From contig DASZWQ010000022.1 in the NCBI GenBank assembly GCA_035546535.1, forward strand, positions 1 to 64,000: 64,000 nt of DNA, given 5' to 3'. Within the stretch, counting starts at the first letter, position 1. The number at the start of each line of letters is the position of its first letter. This DNA is from Pirellulales bacterium. Its GTDB lineage: Bacteria; Planctomycetota; Planctomycetia; Pirellulales; JACPPG01. The notes beneath the pieces are model-generated. The model had not been told where the DNA came from and did no database searches. It worked only from the letters and a program-made list of their open reading frames with translations. The position numbers and the translations under genes were made by a program. Below, one piece after another: positions 37,316 through 48,014 of this stretch.

Positions 37316-39577
37316 ATGCGGCTCAGCCAAAATAACCTGTTGCGATGGGTCTTCGTGTTGGCTCTTGCACTTTGTCCGGCGTGCAATCCCGCGGTCGCGG
37401 AGAAGGGCAAAAAGGGAGTGGACAACAAAGCCGCCACAGAAGAAATTTCCCCACCCGCAGAGCCGATGCCGGTCGAAGCCAAGGCCGAGCCTGCTGCGAC
37501 GGCTAAGTCCGCCGAGACGCCGTCCGTCGAAACCGCGGCACCAACGAAGATCGAAAACCCCGGGCCGGCAAAGGTCGATGATCAACCAGCCGCGGCGGCG
37601 AAGGCGCCTGCTCCTCCGAAATATCTGGCGGGCGTTCCGCTCATTCCGCGCACCGCGCTGTTTGGAAATCCTGACAAATCGAGCCCACGGATCAGCCCTG
37701 ATGGCAAACGGCTGGCCTACCTGGCACCGGTCGAAGGGGTAATGAACGTGTGGGTCGGTCCCGTGGACGATCCGTCGGCCGCCAAGCCCGTCACTGAGGA
37801 CAAAAAGCGTGGCATCCGCGCCTATTTCTGGGCTTATACGAACGACCACGTGTTGTACGTCCAGGATCAAGACGGCGATGAGAACTGGCACGTGTACGCC
37901 GTGAACCTGGCGGACAACAAGACGAAGGACCTCACGCCCCTGGCGAATGTCGCGGCGCAAATCGAAGAAGTCAGCGAGAGAGCGCCTGATGAAATCCTGA
38001 TCGGTTTGAACGATCGGGACCAGCAGTTCCACGACATCTATCGCGTCAACATCGTCACCGGCGAGCGCCAGCTCGTCGAACAGAACAAGCAAGGGTTTGC
38101 GGGGTATTTGACGGATGATGATCTGAAAGTGCGCTTCGCCATGCAGTACATGCCCGATGGCAGCAACGTGATTCTCAAGCCCAACGGCTCGGGTGGTTGG
38201 GATGACTATATGAAGATCCCCATGGCCGACACGCTGACGACGCAGCCGGCCGGTTTCAACAAGTCGGGGGACGTACTGTATTTCATCGACAGCCGCGATC
38301 GCAACACGGGGGCCCTGACGACGATCGATCTCGGAACAGGCAAGCAAAGTACGTTAGCCGAGCATGGTAAAGCGGACGTGGCGGGCGTGATCGCGCACCC
38401 GACCGAGAAGACCGTTCAAGCCGTGGCTTTCACCTACACGCGCAAAGAGTGGCAAATCCTCGATCCGGCCATCAAGCCAGACCTCGATTATCTGGCGACG
38501 GTGACGCGCGGCGATGTGGAGATCACGAGCCGTTCGCTCGACGATCGCCTGTGGACCGTGGCTTACCTGACCGATGACGGACCGGTGAGCTACTACTTGT
38601 ACGACCATGAGCAGAAGAAGGCGACGTTTCTTTTCAACAATCGCAACGACCTCGACGGCCTGCCGCTGGTCAAGATGCACGATGTGGTCGTCAAGGCGCG
38701 CGACGGCTTGGAACTGGTGTGCTACTTGTCGCTACCCAAAGGAACCGATCCAGATGGTGACGGCCGCCCCGATCAGCCGGTACCGATGGTCCTGGATGTC
38801 CACGGCGGGCCGTGGGCGCGCGACGATTGGGGCTACGACGCCACGCACCAACTGTGGGCCAATCGTGGCTACGCCGTGCTGAGCATTAATTTCCGGGGCT
38901 CGACCGGCTTCGGCAAAGAATTCGTTAACGCCGGCAACAAAGAATGGGCTGGCAAGATGCACACCGATTTGCTCGACGCCGTCGACTGGGCCGTGACGAA
39001 CAAGATTGCCGCCTCGAAGCTTGTCGCCATCACCGGTGGAAGCTACGGCGGCTACGCGACGCTGGTCGGCATGACGTTGACGCCCGATGTATTTGCCTGC
39101 GGCATCGATCTGGTAGGACCATCGAACATCATCACACTTTTGCAGTCGATTCCGCCGTACTGGCAACCGCAGATTCAACTGTTCAAGGATCGTGTCGGAG
39201 ATTTTACGACCGATGCTGGAAAGGCCATGCTCACCGACCGATCACCGCTGTCGCACGTGGCCAACATCAAGCGGCCGCTATTGATCGGGCAGGGGGCCAA
39301 CGATCCACGCGTCAAGCAGGCCGAAGCGGATCAGGTCGTCTCGGCCATGGAGGCCAAGAAGATTCCCGTGACGTACGTGCTGTACCCCGACGAGGGGCAC
39401 GGCTTTGCGCGTCCGGAGAATCGCATGTCGTTTTACGCCGTGAGCGAGGCGTTTCTGGCCGTGCATCTGGGCGGCCGGTACGAGCCCATCGGTACGGCCT
39501 TCGCCGGTTCCAGCATCACGGTGCCCGTCGGAGCTGACGAGGTGCCGGGTTTGGCGCAGGCTCTACCCCAGAAGTAA
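37316..39577 (+). CDS. Secreted S9-family prolyl oligopeptidase-like peptidase
   Basis: 753 residues from the ATG at 37316, with AAGGAGG about eight bases upstream; the long upstream frame is antisense to comEC and rejected. Signal peptide or lipoprotein signal at 1-24 (ALCPACNPAVA), an Ala/Pro/Lys-rich linker to about 105, a beta-propeller domain (about 115-455), then the alpha/beta-hydrolase catalytic domain with GGSYGGYAT (Ser near 576), GANDPRV (Asp near 663) and DEGHGF (His near 695). S9 enzymes cut short peptides, often after Pro or Ala. It is likely periplasmic or outer-membrane-linked. Followed 48 bases later by a secreted unknown gene, probably on the same transcript. Confidence 0.9.
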   Translation: MRLSQNNLLRWVFVLALALCPACNPAVAEKGKKGVDNKAATEEISPPAEPMPVEAKAEPAATAKSAETPSVETAAPTKIENPGPAKVDDQPAAAAKAPAPPKYLAGVPLIPRTALFGNPDKSSPRISPDGKRLAYLAPVEGVMNVWVGPVDDPSAAKPVTEDKKRGIRAYFWAYTNDHVLYVQDQDGDENWHVYAVNLADNKTKDLTPLANVAAQIEEVSERAPDEILIGLNDRDQQFHDIYRVNIVTGERQLVEQNKQGFAGYLTDDDLKVRFAMQYMPDGSNVILKPNGSGGWDDYMKIPMADTLTTQPAGFNKSGDVLYFIDSRDRNTGALTTIDLGTGKQSTLAEHGKADVAGVIAHPTEKTVQAVAFTYTRKEWQILDPAIKPDLDYLATVTRGDVEITSRSLDDRLWTVAYLTDDGPVSYYLYDHEQKKATFLFNNRNDLDGLPLVKMHDVVVKARDGLELVCYLSLPKGTDPDGDGRPDQPVPMVLDVHGGPWARDDWGYDATHQLWANRGYAVLSINFRGSTGFGKEFVNAGNKEWAGKMHTDLLDAVDWAVTNKIAASKLVAITGGSYGGYATLVGMTLTPDVFACGIDLVGPSNIITLLQSIPPYWQPQIQLFKDRVGDFTTDAGKAMLTDRSPLSHVANIKRPLLIGQGANDPRVKQAEADQVVSAMEAKKIPVTYVLYPDEGHGFARPENRMSFYAVSEAFLAVHLGGRYEPIGTAFAGSSITVPVGADEVPGLAQALPQK

Positions 39578-39625
39578 CGGTGCGGGAAGGTCCAAGGTCC
39601 ATCGGTCGAATCGAGGAGACTGATT

Positions 39626-40201
39626 ATGTTTCGCGCGATCAAGCCGGGCGAACGTGCAACGCGGGCAGCGCTGTTTTTAGCAATGGTCGGCGAATTGAGC
39701 GTGCTCTCGTCGCATTCGGCGCTTGCCCAGGCGCCGGCAGCCAGCGACGCAACGCCGCCGGGCGAAGGACGCCTGTACAATCTCATGCAGCGCCCCTTCG
39801 TCGTGCAACTCCACCGGGCCGACGGCGTGAAGTGGTCCGACGGGTTTGTGATTCAACCAGGAAAATTCTACGCGGTGCGCGTACCGCGACCCGGCGAGCG
39901 CAGCGACATTATGGGGCTTTCCGGTAACGGGCAGGGATTCGTGATCGTGCGCTTCAAAGATCCCAAGCTCGGCGGCTTTCGCACGCTGCGCCTCACGGCA
40001 ACGAACGCCAACACCATGAAACTCGAGCCCAACTGGTTTGCCGTTGAAGACTCGAATGGAATCATCAACCTTCTGCAAAACGCTAACTTGGCCGAGGCCA
40101 AGGCGGCCCAAGAGAACCTTTTGAAGGAACCCGCCATGACTCCCGCGGAACTGCAGAGCATGAAGCGCACGTTGCGGGCGAACTATGTGCTCACCGATTA
40201 G
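39626..40201 (+). CDS. Secreted hypothetical protein, 191 residues
   Basis: Signal peptide about 1-35 (ends HSALAQ), preceded by GAGGAGA. The mature part (RLYNLMQRPFVVQLHRADGVKWSDGFVIQPGKFYAV) is beta-rich, then a helical end (LAEAKAAQENLLKEP...). No Cys in the mature part, no known domain. It lies 48 bases after the S9 peptidase and is closed by the terminator at 40238, so the two genes form a likely operon. Periplasmic location inferred. Confidence 0.7.
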   Translation: MFRAIKPGERATRAALFLAMVGELSVLSSHSALAQAPAASDATPPGEGRLYNLMQRPFVVQLHRADGVKWSDGFVIQPGKFYAVRVPRPGERSDIMGLSGNGQGFVIVRFKDPKLGGFRTLRLTATNANTMKLEPNWFAVEDSNGIINLLQNANLAEAKAAQENLLKEPAMTPAELQSMKRTLRANYVLTD

Positions 40202-40237
40202 TGACCACGTTGCAAAGGCAAAACATTCGCGCTAAAA

Positions 40238-40278
40238 ATCGCCGCCGACGGATCCTCGTAACATCCGCCGGCGGCGAT
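40238..40278. terminator. Bidirectional terminator between convergent genes
   Basis: Sixteen-base arms ATCGCCGCCGACGGAT (40238-40253) and ATCCGCCGGCGGCGAT (40263-40278), one mismatch, 9-base loop. A T-rich CTCGTTTTCTT follows on the plus strand and TTTTTAGCG on the minus strand, so it can end both transcripts. Confidence 0.8.
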
Positions 40279-40303
40279 CTCGTTTTCTTGGGCCGTTATC
40301 GAC

Positions 40304-42676
40304 CTATGCTCTGGCGCCCGAACTACGCCGACAACGTGCGCAACCCGCGATCACGACGCCCAACCCGGCCAGCACGAGAGTCGAAGGCTCGGGCACCTTG
40401 TAATTCACGATCAGTGAGTCGCCGGTGGCCATGACGCTGAAATGGCCGATCAACGGGTTTTGGAAGCTCGAGGTATCGACCGTGAATCCCGCGGCACCAG
40501 ACAGCGTTAGGCCGCTGGTAAGAACCGTCCAACTGTAATTGTGCGTTGGATCAAAATCGGGAACGAGCCCGGGCTGATTGCCAGCCGTCAACGACTCGAG
40601 CGAAATGGTGTGGGGAAGTGATCCCAACAGGACACCTGCGCCGACCGACATCAGGCTCCAGCCCGTGGTGCCACCGGCGGTGCCAGTGGCATCGTTGATG
40701 GCAATCTTAAGAATGCCGCCCGCGTTCCAAATTAGCGATCCGGCGGTGAGCGTTCCGGGGCTGTCGCCCGGGGCGAGCGTGCCGGAAAACGTCAGGCCGC
40801 CCGTAATTTGACCGGTGCCTGACACGTTGCCCGTTGAGTTGACGCCGGACGCTTGCAAGACGCCGTCGACGTGCAGCATTCCGCTGTTCTGTACCGAGAG
40901 CACGTTGATCGAACCCTGCTGGATGTCCACGGTTCCCAGGGGGCCGACACTGAGATGGCCCAGAGCGATGCCATTTTGGACGCCGATGTTTACCGTACCG
41001 CCGTTGGTAACGGAAAGCTGGGCGGTCCCGTTAAAATTGCCGCCCAAGGAGATCAGGGATTTGGCTCCCTGGATAACGTTAAACGACGAGCCCGCTCCAT
41101 CCACATCGAGTGCCCCGTTGTTTCCGGCATTGGGAGCAATAACAACCTTCTCGCTCCCCAAAAGGGCATTTACGACCGCTCCGTTTTGGACGTGAACTGC
41201 GCCTTGAAAAATATTGAAACTTCCATTGTTGCCGTCGGTGAAATTCCCTGTCGTGCCGGCTCCATCGAAGGTCAGGTTATTGTTGTTGTTGATATTGCCG
41301 CCGACCCCCAAGGCAAGTTGAGAGGCGCTCAGCGTTGCTCCGTTTTGCACCGTGACGGACGCCGTTGCGCCGCTGCCATTGCTTCCTAGTGTCAAAAAGC
41401 CATTCGGCACCGACAGACGGGATCCGGCCCCATCGACGGTTACCGTTCCCGAAGAGCCGCCGGTGACCGCGACCCCCACGTTTCCCAGAGTGACCTGCGC
41501 GCCCCCCGTGACGGAGAAGCTGCCGGTTCCGGCGTTGCCCACGGTGGCAGAACTGATGGGATTGTTGGTCGCAGTCGAAATGAGGGACGACGTGGCGCCG
41601 TCGATCGTCAACGAGCCATTCGAGCCGGCCACATCTCCGATGATGAGGGGCTGGCCCTGGGTATCCAGCTTTCCGCCGCCGGTGATCGAAAACTTTCCGG
41701 TACCGCTTTCGCCGATGAAAAGTGAGCCGTTGGAATTACCCAGTTGGTAGGAAGAGCCGGCGCCGTCGATCTTCATCGTGCCGTTTCCACCGCTTTGAAA
41801 GCCGAGATAGACCGGTGCTCCTACCGACCTGCCGGTGGCGCCGGCGGTGAAATCCATTTCACCTGTGCCGCCGTAGCCTACATAGAGCTCGTGGCTATCG
41901 TTCGAACTCGTACCGTTGGTCCAGGTCGATCCGGTGCCGGTGACCGAAAGCGTTCCTTGCGAGCCGGCCGCGTAACCGATGTACTGCTTTGTGAGCGAGT
42001 TCCCCGCGGCTCCGTTCTGAATCGTGACACTGCCGGTTCCACCATAGCCCAAATACGTATCAAACCAGGTCGATTTTGCCCCCGAGGCGGTGACGGTGCC
42101 TTGCGACCCGGGTTGGTTGCCGACGTACGTTGCGCCGGCGCCGCCGCTGAAGACGTTGACCGTGCCGGTTCCGCTGCCACCGATGCTGCCCGTGCCGAAG
42201 AAGGTGCCGCTGGGGCTGGAGCCGTTGACGATAACGGTCCCCGTGCTGCCGGCCGCGTTGCCGACCGCACCGTTTTGACCGGCCAATTCTCCGAGCAGAA
42301 GCGTAACGTTGCCGACGTCGCCGGAGGTATTGCCCACAATCACGGTGTTGGCCATCGAATCGATCGTGGGGATTTGGAACGTTACCGTGTCGTTATCGAC
42401 TTCGATCGCGTTAATGTCGAACGCAATCAACGACGGTGTTGACACGGTGTAACCGCTCGACCCGAGATTGTAGATGGCGCTATCGCTGATGGTCTGAGGA
42501 ACGCCGACAGGGCTCCAGTTCGTGGCCACCGTGGGATCTCCCGAGACCGGCGCCGCCCAGAAAAAATCGGTTGCACGAGCCTGACGGGCAAGCACAAGCA
42601 GCCCGAAGAGAATGGCAACAAATGCCGAAATCGTGCGCGAAGCCGCGCGGTCACGGACGCGTTGAGTGCGTTGCAT
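40304..42676 (-). CDS. Large repeat protein with PEP-CTERM anchor (T5SS/PEP-CTERM-associated repeats)
   Basis: 790 residues from the ATG at 42676, with GGAG eight bases upstream (the frame opens at 42754). Signal peptide about 1-35 (ends ARATD). The body is built of many Gly/Thr/Ser-rich repeats such as VGYGGTGEMDFTAGA, YIGYAAGSQGTLSVTG and IGDVAGSNGSLTIDGA, matching the short repeat family shared by autotransporter and PEP-CTERM proteins (TIGR04393). It would fold as an elongated beta-helix. The C-terminus is KVPEPSTLVLAG, a membrane helix and basic RCRRSSGARA. Likely a surface fibre or adhesin sorted by exosortase. Confidence 0.85.
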   Translation of the reverse strand: MQRTQRVRDRAASRTISAFVAILFGLLVLARQARATDFFWAAPVSGDPTVATNWSPVGVPQTISDSAIYNLGSSGYTVSTPSLIAFDINAIEVDNDTVTFQIPTIDSMANTVIVGNTSGDVGNVTLLLGELAGQNGAVGNAAGSTGTVIVNGSSPSGTFFGTGSIGGSGTGTVNVFSGGAGATYVGNQPGSQGTVTASGAKSTWFDTYLGYGGTGSVTIQNGAAGNSLTKQYIGYAAGSQGTLSVTGTGSTWTNGTSSNDSHELYVGYGGTGEMDFTAGATGRSVGAPVYLGFQSGGNGTMKIDGAGSSYQLGNSNGSLFIGESGTGKFSITGGGKLDTQGQPLIIGDVAGSNGSLTIDGATSSLISTATNNPISSATVGNAGTGSFSVTGGAQVTLGNVGVAVTGGSSGTVTVDGAGSRLSVPNGFLTLGSNGSGATASVTVQNGATLSASQLALGVGGNINNNNNLTFDGAGTTGNFTDGNNGSFNIFQGAVHVQNGAVVNALLGSEKVVIAPNAGNNGALDVDGAGSSFNVIQGAKSLISLGGNFNGTAQLSVTNGGTVNIGVQNGIALGHLSVGPLGTVDIQQGSINVLSVQNSGMLHVDGVLQASGVNSTGNVSGTGQITGGLTFSGTLAPGDSPGTLTAGSLIWNAGGILKIAINDATGTAGGTTGWSLMSVGAGVLLGSLPHTISLESLTAGNQPGLVPDFDPTHNYSWTVLTSGLTLSGAAGFTVDTSSFQNPLIGHFSVMATGDSLIVNYKVPEPSTLVLAGLGVVIAGCARCRRSSGARA

Positions 42677-43446
42677 TAGTCGATCTCCCTGTCCAATGAA
42701 TGTCGAATGATCGGATAACATGCGCGAGGCGTCGTGCCCTCGCCGATCCGTCACGCGGATCGGGTTGTCCCGAAGAGCGCCGAGAAACGGTGAGGACCGT
42801 CTGCAGAAGGTCGCAACTTGCCTGGGACCTCAGGGGCCCGTGCGTGGGCGACGAGCGGCTGTCGACAAACAGAAAACAGGATAAGAGCTAAGCGAGCCGG
42901 TCCCGACGCGAGTTGCCTGCGAACGTTCTTTGGTTTTCTGGCGCTAAGATTGCTCCCACGTCAGTAGCGTTCTCCACGGGTGCACAAGGCAGCGATCGGC
43001 ATTTGCATGGGTGCTGCACGAAGGCCCATGGCGCGGGGACCATGTCGCCAACGTCCCGTGTGGGCTCGCCCCGGATGAAGAAAATAAAGTGGGACGAGCG
43101 GGACCAGGCTGGTGCGACAATTCGGGCGGTGCGAATGGCACCGCAGCCGCGCAAACAAATTGGATTCGTCGGCAAAAAAACTGCTGCTGCGCCACAAAGG
43201 GCGCAGCGCAATCACCGAACGTTAGAAGTGCCTCATTAGCGTACTCCGCCCGCAACGCGCTCTGTTCCGCAAAGCGCGGCGCCGCAACCATTCGGCCACG
43301 ACGTTACCACCCGGAAGTGTAGAAAGGCCGCCGGACGAACGCAACAAGATTTTCCCAAAAAGTAATCTTCCGACTTCGGCTAATACTCAAACAGGGAGAG
43401 AGCCTTGTGTATTTCCGGGGAATTGCACGTCCAGCCAACGCGAGGA
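42677..43446. other. 0.77 kb region without a supported gene
   Basis: Between two minus-strand genes. Short frames exist on both strands near 42888-43322, but they overlap one another, carry no recognisable domain, and none has a clear ribosome-binding site. It holds the promoter of the repeat protein and the 3' end of the DUF255 transcript. Confidence 0.4.
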
Positions 43447-45525
43447 TTAGCGGTTCCACCGATCGAATTCGGCCGTGATGGCCGCGGCATCGGCGATTGG
43501 CTCGCGGCAGGCGAAGTTTTCGCAAACGTACAGGACCGGTTCGCCACCATTTTCTTGTCCAGCGCCCGCCATGCCTTTGCCCTCGAACAAGGGGGCGAGA
43601 ACCGCGCCTTGGTGTTCGGTCGGGCGAGCGGCCACGACCTTGGCGGGCCAGAATCGTCGCCGCAAATCGGCCAACACATTGCTAACCGCTGCGCTACGCG
43701 AATCGCCGATCAGGACTAGCTCGGGAGTCGGCCCTTGCGCGAAATCAAACGCGATCAGCATCTGCGCCGTGGCCATTGGGTGCTTTTGCATCAGATCGGC
43801 GAACAGCCGTAGCGTCTTGTCGGCCGCTTCCAGGTAATCCGTCCTGCCCGTCAACTTGCCCAGGCGTAATAGCGCCGTGACGGCCATGGCCGTGGCGCTG
43901 GGAGTGGAACCGTCCTGGATCTCGGCCGGCCGGGCGACCAGCGTCTCGTGATCGTCGGCGGTGAAGAAAAAGCCACCACGCGCCCGATCGGCGAAGCGAG
44001 CAAGAATAATATCGGCAAGGACGACTGCTTCGGCAATCCAGCGTTCGTCGAAGTCGGCTTCGTACAACGACACAAGCGCATCGGCCAGGCAGGCGTAATC
44101 GTCCAGGTACCCATCAAACCGCGCGGCGCCGTTGCGGTACGCGTGCAAAAGACGGCCATCGTCGCGCCGCATGCGCTCAAGAATAAAATTTGCCGCCTGC
44201 GCAGCGGCCGCGACATACGCAGGCACTCCCAGCGCAGCGCCGGCTTGCGCCAGCGCCGCGATCATCAGCCCATTCCAATTCACGAGAACCTTGTCGTCGA
44301 GCGCCGGCGCCACGCGTTTGGCGCGAGCGGCCAGCAATTGCTTGCGGCTGTTGGCTAACTCTTCCTCCAGGTCATCCGGTTCGCGATGGAGGACACGTGC
44401 GCACTGATCCAGCGGTTTCGGGCGGTTGAGGATGTTGCTCGCTTCGAAGTTTCCGGCGTCGCTGACGTCGTAAACGCAACAAAAGGTTCGCGCGCGATCC
44501 GTGCCGAGAACTTCCTCGACCTCGGCCGGCTTCCAGACATAGAACTTCCCCTCTTCGCCTTCGCTGTCGGCGTCCTGCGTGCTGCGAAATCCGCCGGCCG
44601 GATCGCGCATTTCGCGCAGCACGTAATCGAGTGTTTCGCGCACGACCTGGGCGTAACGTTCGTCGCCGGTCGCCTGAAAGGCTTCGATATAGCACGAGGC
44701 CAAAAGCGCGTTGTCGTAGAGCATTTTCTCGAAATGGGGAACGAGCCAATGATCGTCGACCGAGTAGCGGTGGAACCCGCCCCCCAGATGATCGTAAATG
44801 CCGCCGGCCGCCATCTTGTCGAGTGTCAGCCGCACCATGTCGAGCGTTTTCGCGTTGCGGTCGCGTTGCCACAGTCGCAGCAGCAAACGCAGGTCGATGG
44901 CGTGCGGGAACTTGGGCGCGCCGCCAATTCCGCCTTCGCGGGGATCGAACAATCGCGCCAGCTCGCCTTGGGCTGCGGCGAACGCCGCCGCCGTCGGAGC
45001 CTCGGCGGGCACAGCTAATTGCGTCATCGAAGTTAACTGATCGGTCAGTCGTTGCGCGGCGCTGGTTACCTCCGTACGGCGGTTTTTCCAAGCGTCGAGC
45101 ACAGCGGCCAGTACCTGGTCGAAGCCCGGCATGCCCATGCGCGCATGGGGCGGAAAGTAGGTGCCGCCGTAGAACGGCTTCAACTCCGGCGTCAGGAATA
45201 CCGACATCGGCCAGCCGCCGCGGCCTGTCAGCATCTGCACGGCGCTCATATAGATTTGATCGAGATCGGGACGCTCCTCGCGGTCGACCTTGATCGATAC
45301 GAACCCGGCATTCAGCTGTGCGGCGATCGCCGGGTTTTCAAAGCTTTCGTGCTCCATGACGTGGCACCAGTGGCATGCCGAGTAGCCAATCGACAGAAAA
45401 ATCGGTCGATCGTCTTGGCGAGCCCGTGCGAGCGCCTCGCTTCCCCACGGATACCAGTCGACCGGATTGCCCGCATGCTGCAAGAGATAGGGACTGGTTT
45501 CATTGGCCAGGCGATTGGGCATCAT
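43447..45525 (-). CDS. Cytoplasmic thioredoxin-fold / DUF255 protein (YyaL/SSP411 type)
   Basis: 692 residues from the ATG at 45525, with AGGAG five bases upstream. The frame starts with a GTG at 45531, but that lacks spacing to the ribosome-binding site. No signal peptide: it opens [24 protein letters not shown], then CHWC (Cys51, Cys54) in the thioredoxin-like domain, and an (alpha/alpha)6 barrel domain with [13 protein letters not shown] and [11 protein letters not shown]. It is the cytosolic paralogue of the secreted gene at 22595-24604. The family role is unresolved: thioredoxin-like and glycosidase-like parts are both seen. Confidence 0.88.
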   Translation of the reverse strand: MMPNRLANETSPYLLQHAGNPVDWYPWGSEALARARQDDRPIFLSIGYSACHWCHVMEHESFENPAIAAQLNAGFVSIKVDREERPDLDQIYMSAVQMLTGRGGWPMSVFLTPELKPFYGGTYFPPHARMGMPGFDQVLAAVLDAWKNRRTEVTSAAQRLTDQLTSMTQLAVPAEAPTAAAFAAAQGELARLFDPREGGIGGAPKFPHAIDLRLLLRLWQRDRNAKTLDMVRLTLDKMAAGGIYDHLGGGFHRYSVDDHWLVPHFEKMLYDNALLASCYIEAFQATGDERYAQVVRETLDYVLREMRDPAGGFRSTQDADSEGEEGKFYVWKPAEVEEVLGTDRARTFCCVYDVSDAGNFEASNILNRPKPLDQCARVLHREPDDLEEELANSRKQLLAARAKRVAPALDDKVLVNWNGLMIAALAQAGAALGVPAYVAAAAQAANFILERMRRDDGRLLHAYRNGAARFDGYLDDYACLADALVSLYEADFDERWIAEAVVLADIILARFADRARGGFFFTADDHETLVARPAEIQDGSTPSATAMAVTALLRLGKLTGRTDYLEAADKTLRLFADLMQKHPMATAQMLIAFDFAQGPTPELVLIGDSRSAAVSNVLADLRRRFWPAKVVAARPTEHQGAVLAPLFEGKGMAGAGQENGGEPVLYVCENFACREPIADAAAITAEFDRWNR

Positions 45526-45655
45526 GGACACTCCTGCGAGAAAGCCAGACGCATGCGGTCAGGCCATTGAAGGCACGACCGCGAGCCGAAGCGAGCAAAT
45601 CGTGGGCCGGAGCAAAGACGCCGGCTTAGCACGCGGTGACGTGGAACGTGCCGCC

Positions 45656-46456
45656 TTATTTGAACGAATGCCCGGCGTCCGGGTAAGTGCCGTCGCGCAC
45701 TTCTTGCTGGTAGCGCTTGGCCGCCTCTTGAATATCGCGCCCCAGGTTGGCGTAGGTCTTAACGAAGCGCGGCAGGTAGCCGCTGGTGATACCCAGCATG
45801 TCGTTCACGACCAGCACTTGTCCGTCGCAGCCGGGCCCGGCGCCGATGCCGATCGTGGGAATGGCTAGCGCCTTCGTGATCCGCTCGGCCATGCCCATAG
45901 GGATGCACTCCAGCAGTACCGCAAAGGCTCCGGCGTCCTGGGCGGCTTGGGCATCAGCGAGGAGCTTTTCTTCGTCGCGCTGGACCTTGTATCCCCCCAG
46001 CACGTTCACGCTCTGCGGTCGCAGGCCACAATGCGCCATCACGGGAATTCCGGCTGATACCAGGGCCCGGATCGTGTCGGCCTGCTCGGCCCCCCCTTCC
46101 AGTTTGACCGCTCGGCAATGGGTTTCCTTGAGGATGCGACCGGCCGACTCGACCGCCTTGCAGGCCCCCAGGTGACACATCGGGAAAGGGAGGTCGACGA
46201 TAACCAGGGCTCGTTTGACAGCCCGCCCAACCATCTCGGCATGGTAGATCATCTGGTCCAAGGTGACGGCCAGGGTCGAGGGGTGCCCCTGCACGACCAT
46301 CGACAGGCTGTCCCCTACCAGGATGGCGTCTATGCCTGCCTCGTCGAGCAAGGTCGCCATCGCGTGGTCATAGGCCGTCAATACGCAGATCTTCTGACCA
46401 GCGGCCTTCATGGCCACGAATTGCGTCACGGTCATCGGGCCGGCGCTTGTACTCAT
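45656..46456 (-). CDS. panB: 3-methyl-2-oxobutanoate hydroxymethyltransferase
   Basis: 266 residues from the ATG at 46456 (the frame opens at 46495). PanB makes ketopantoate from 3-methyl-2-oxobutanoate using methylene-tetrahydrofolate, the first committed step to pantothenate and CoA. Seen: VLTAYDHAMATLLDEAGIDAILVGDS with the metal-binding Asp residues, GHPSTL, VKLEGG, PVMAHCGLRPQ and LLECIP with the catalytic Glu. The TIM-barrel length is standard. No panC or panD is adjacent, so the pathway genes are scattered, as is frequent in planctomycetes. Confidence 0.95.
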   Translation of the reverse strand: MSTSAGPMTVTQFVAMKAAGQKICVLTAYDHAMATLLDEAGIDAILVGDSLSMVVQGHPSTLAVTLDQMIYHAEMVGRAVKRALVIVDLPFPMCHLGACKAVESAGRILKETHCRAVKLEGGAEQADTIRALVSAGIPVMAHCGLRPQSVNVLGGYKVQRDEEKLLADAQAAQDAGAFAVLLECIPMGMAERITKALAIPTIGIGAGPGCDGQVLVVNDMLGITSGYLPRFVKTYANLGRDIQEAAKRYQQEVRDGTYPDAGHSFK

Positions 46457-46871
46457 GAGCAACTTCGAACCTGGAAGGGCGGGCAGTGGACGCAATCAAC
46501 CCCATGGAACAATTACCACAGGCGTCGTTGGCATTGTTACGGTGGTCGCCCTAGCTGACAACCGCAGTCAAGCGCGCCGTCCTTGCGCACTGGATGCGAT
46601 TTCTGCGTTCGGTCTGGTTTAAAGGGAGGGCATGACCAAGGAACGTAAAAGCATAGGTCGCGAGGAAAACCGCGGCAAAACGCCGCATTTCTGCGCTGCA
46701 GCGGCAAGGCCTGTTGCCGTATCCAGCCCGCGACCCGCTCCATCGGGTCCGACGGATGGGGTAGCAAAACAGTTGGCGTTCGACCGCCGAGACGATATCG
46801 TGGCAAAGAGGGAAGGGCGGCTGAGCGAGGGCAATGGAAGAGATGAGTTCCAGGGGGGAGAGGTGGCGAAT
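46457..46871. other. Divergent region between panB and a secreted gene
   Basis: 415 bases. An open frame leading into the downstream gene from 46632 is not protein-like. Both promoters should lie here, but none is convincing by eye. Confidence 0.4.
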
Positions 46872-47687
46872 ATGACGCGCTCGACTGGTTTGATATCCGG
46901 ATTTGTCCTGGCAGTGGCCGTTTGGTGCTCGGCCGTTTGGTCCTCGGGCGAGGCCCGTGCCCAATACAACAATGCGCAGCTCAATCGCAAGGCGCAACTC
47001 TTGCAACTGCCGGTCGTCGACCTGAAAGGGACGGTCGAGCAGGTTGGCGCCGACGGAATGACCATCAAATGCGAGGGGCAATCGTTCCTGCTGGCGGTCG
47101 ATCCGTCGCATACGAAGATGGTATGCAGCGGGACGGCCGAGCGCTCTTACCTGAAGCCCGGCGTCATGGTGCGCTTCGAGGGTGAATTCGATCGCCGCAT
47201 GCAACTCAAGGGAGGGCCGCTGGAAGAGGTTTGCGTCGTCACTCCCTCGGAGACCTCGCAGCCGGGCATTCACACAGATTCGGAGGGTGGTTCCGGGGGC
47301 GAGGGGGACGAGTACGAGCGACGTCCCAAGCAACGCGGCGCCAGTGAAAACTGCGTCGTGATTGGCGTGATCAAGTTGATCAAGGACGGCCAGTTGCAGG
47401 TCGTGGCCGATGGCAAGCCAGTAAAGGTCCCGTTAGCCGACGACGCCGAGATCAAGGTCGAGGTCGACGACTATTCGCTGGCCGCTGCCGGCGATGAGAT
47501 CGTCGTGCGCGGCCGCACCGTGCAGCCTCCGCAAGGACAGCAGGCGGGGCAGGTCTTTGGCGAGGACGTGGCCATCACGCTGTCTCAGCCGCTGGAATCG
47601 ACCACGAAGGCGCCGGCCAGGAAAAAGAAATCTGGCAAGGGGGCCCGGCCGGTCAAACGGGCCGTCGATCCGGATAATTTCGAGTAG
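46872..47687 (+). CDS. Secreted hypothetical protein with OB-like domains
   Basis: 271 residues from the ATG at 46872, with GGGGAGAGG upstream. Signal peptide about 1-30 (ends GEARAQ). Two related beta-rich segments (about 45-110: VVDLKGTVEQVGADGMTIKC; about 150-225: IGVIKLIKDGQLQVVADG) look like a repeated small beta-barrel joined by an acidic linker, and the tail is Lys/Arg-rich (ARKKKSGKGARPVKRA). Family not recognised. It ends 21 bases from the convergent DUF4404 gene. Confidence 0.65.
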   Translation: MTRSTGLISGFVLAVAVWCSAVWSSGEARAQYNNAQLNRKAQLLQLPVVDLKGTVEQVGADGMTIKCEGQSFLLAVDPSHTKMVCSGTAERSYLKPGVMVRFEGEFDRRMQLKGGPLEEVCVVTPSETSQPGIHTDSEGGSGGEGDEYERRPKQRGASENCVVIGVIKLIKDGQLQVVADGKPVKVPLADDAEIKVEVDDYSLAAAGDEIVVRGRTVQPPQGQQAGQVFGEDVAITLSQPLESTTKAPARKKKSGKGARPVKRAVDPDNFE

Positions 47688-47708
47688 CGCCTTGGAATAG
47701 CGCTACGA

Positions 47709-48014
47709 TCAGATTCCCATCCGCCCCAGGGCGTCGATGATGCTGCCGACGATGCCGGCCAACGTGGGGTGAGTGGCTTCGAATACGCGCTCGGCGCCAC
47801 CCAGCCGCGCGAGGATCGATTCTTGCCTGAGCGCCCTTAGCGGCCCGGCCGGAGAAGCGGACCCGGCGGGCGGCTTTTCCTCCAGCAGCGCCTCGATGTC
47901 CGAGGCGACGCCCTGCAGCAGCGCTCGGTTCTCGGCACTGAGGTCCGGAGCGGCGCGCAACTGCTCTTGGAGTCGGCTGAGTGTTTCCCGCAAATTACTC
48001 GACGCTTCCGTCAT
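47709..48014 (-). CDS. DUF4404 family small protein
   Basis: 101 residues; ATG at 48014 preceded by GGAG. It opens with a helical LRETLSRLQEQLRAAPDLSAENRALLQGVASDIEALL and ends FEATHPTLAGIVGSIIDALGRMGI, the pattern of DUF4404. Cytoplasmic, all-helical; function unknown. Its 3' end lies close to the secreted gene on the opposite strand. Confidence 0.75.
   Translation of the reverse strand: MTEASSNLRETLSRLQEQLRAAPDLSAENRALLQGVASDIEALLEEKPPAGSASPAGPLRALRQESILARLGGAERVFEATHPTLAGIVGSIIDALGRMGI

Noticed and set aside
42888-43211. Minus-strand ORF of 107 codons in the gap after the repeat protein
   Set aside because: It overlaps plus-strand frames, has no ribosome-binding site and no domain signal; Cys and Arg use look random.
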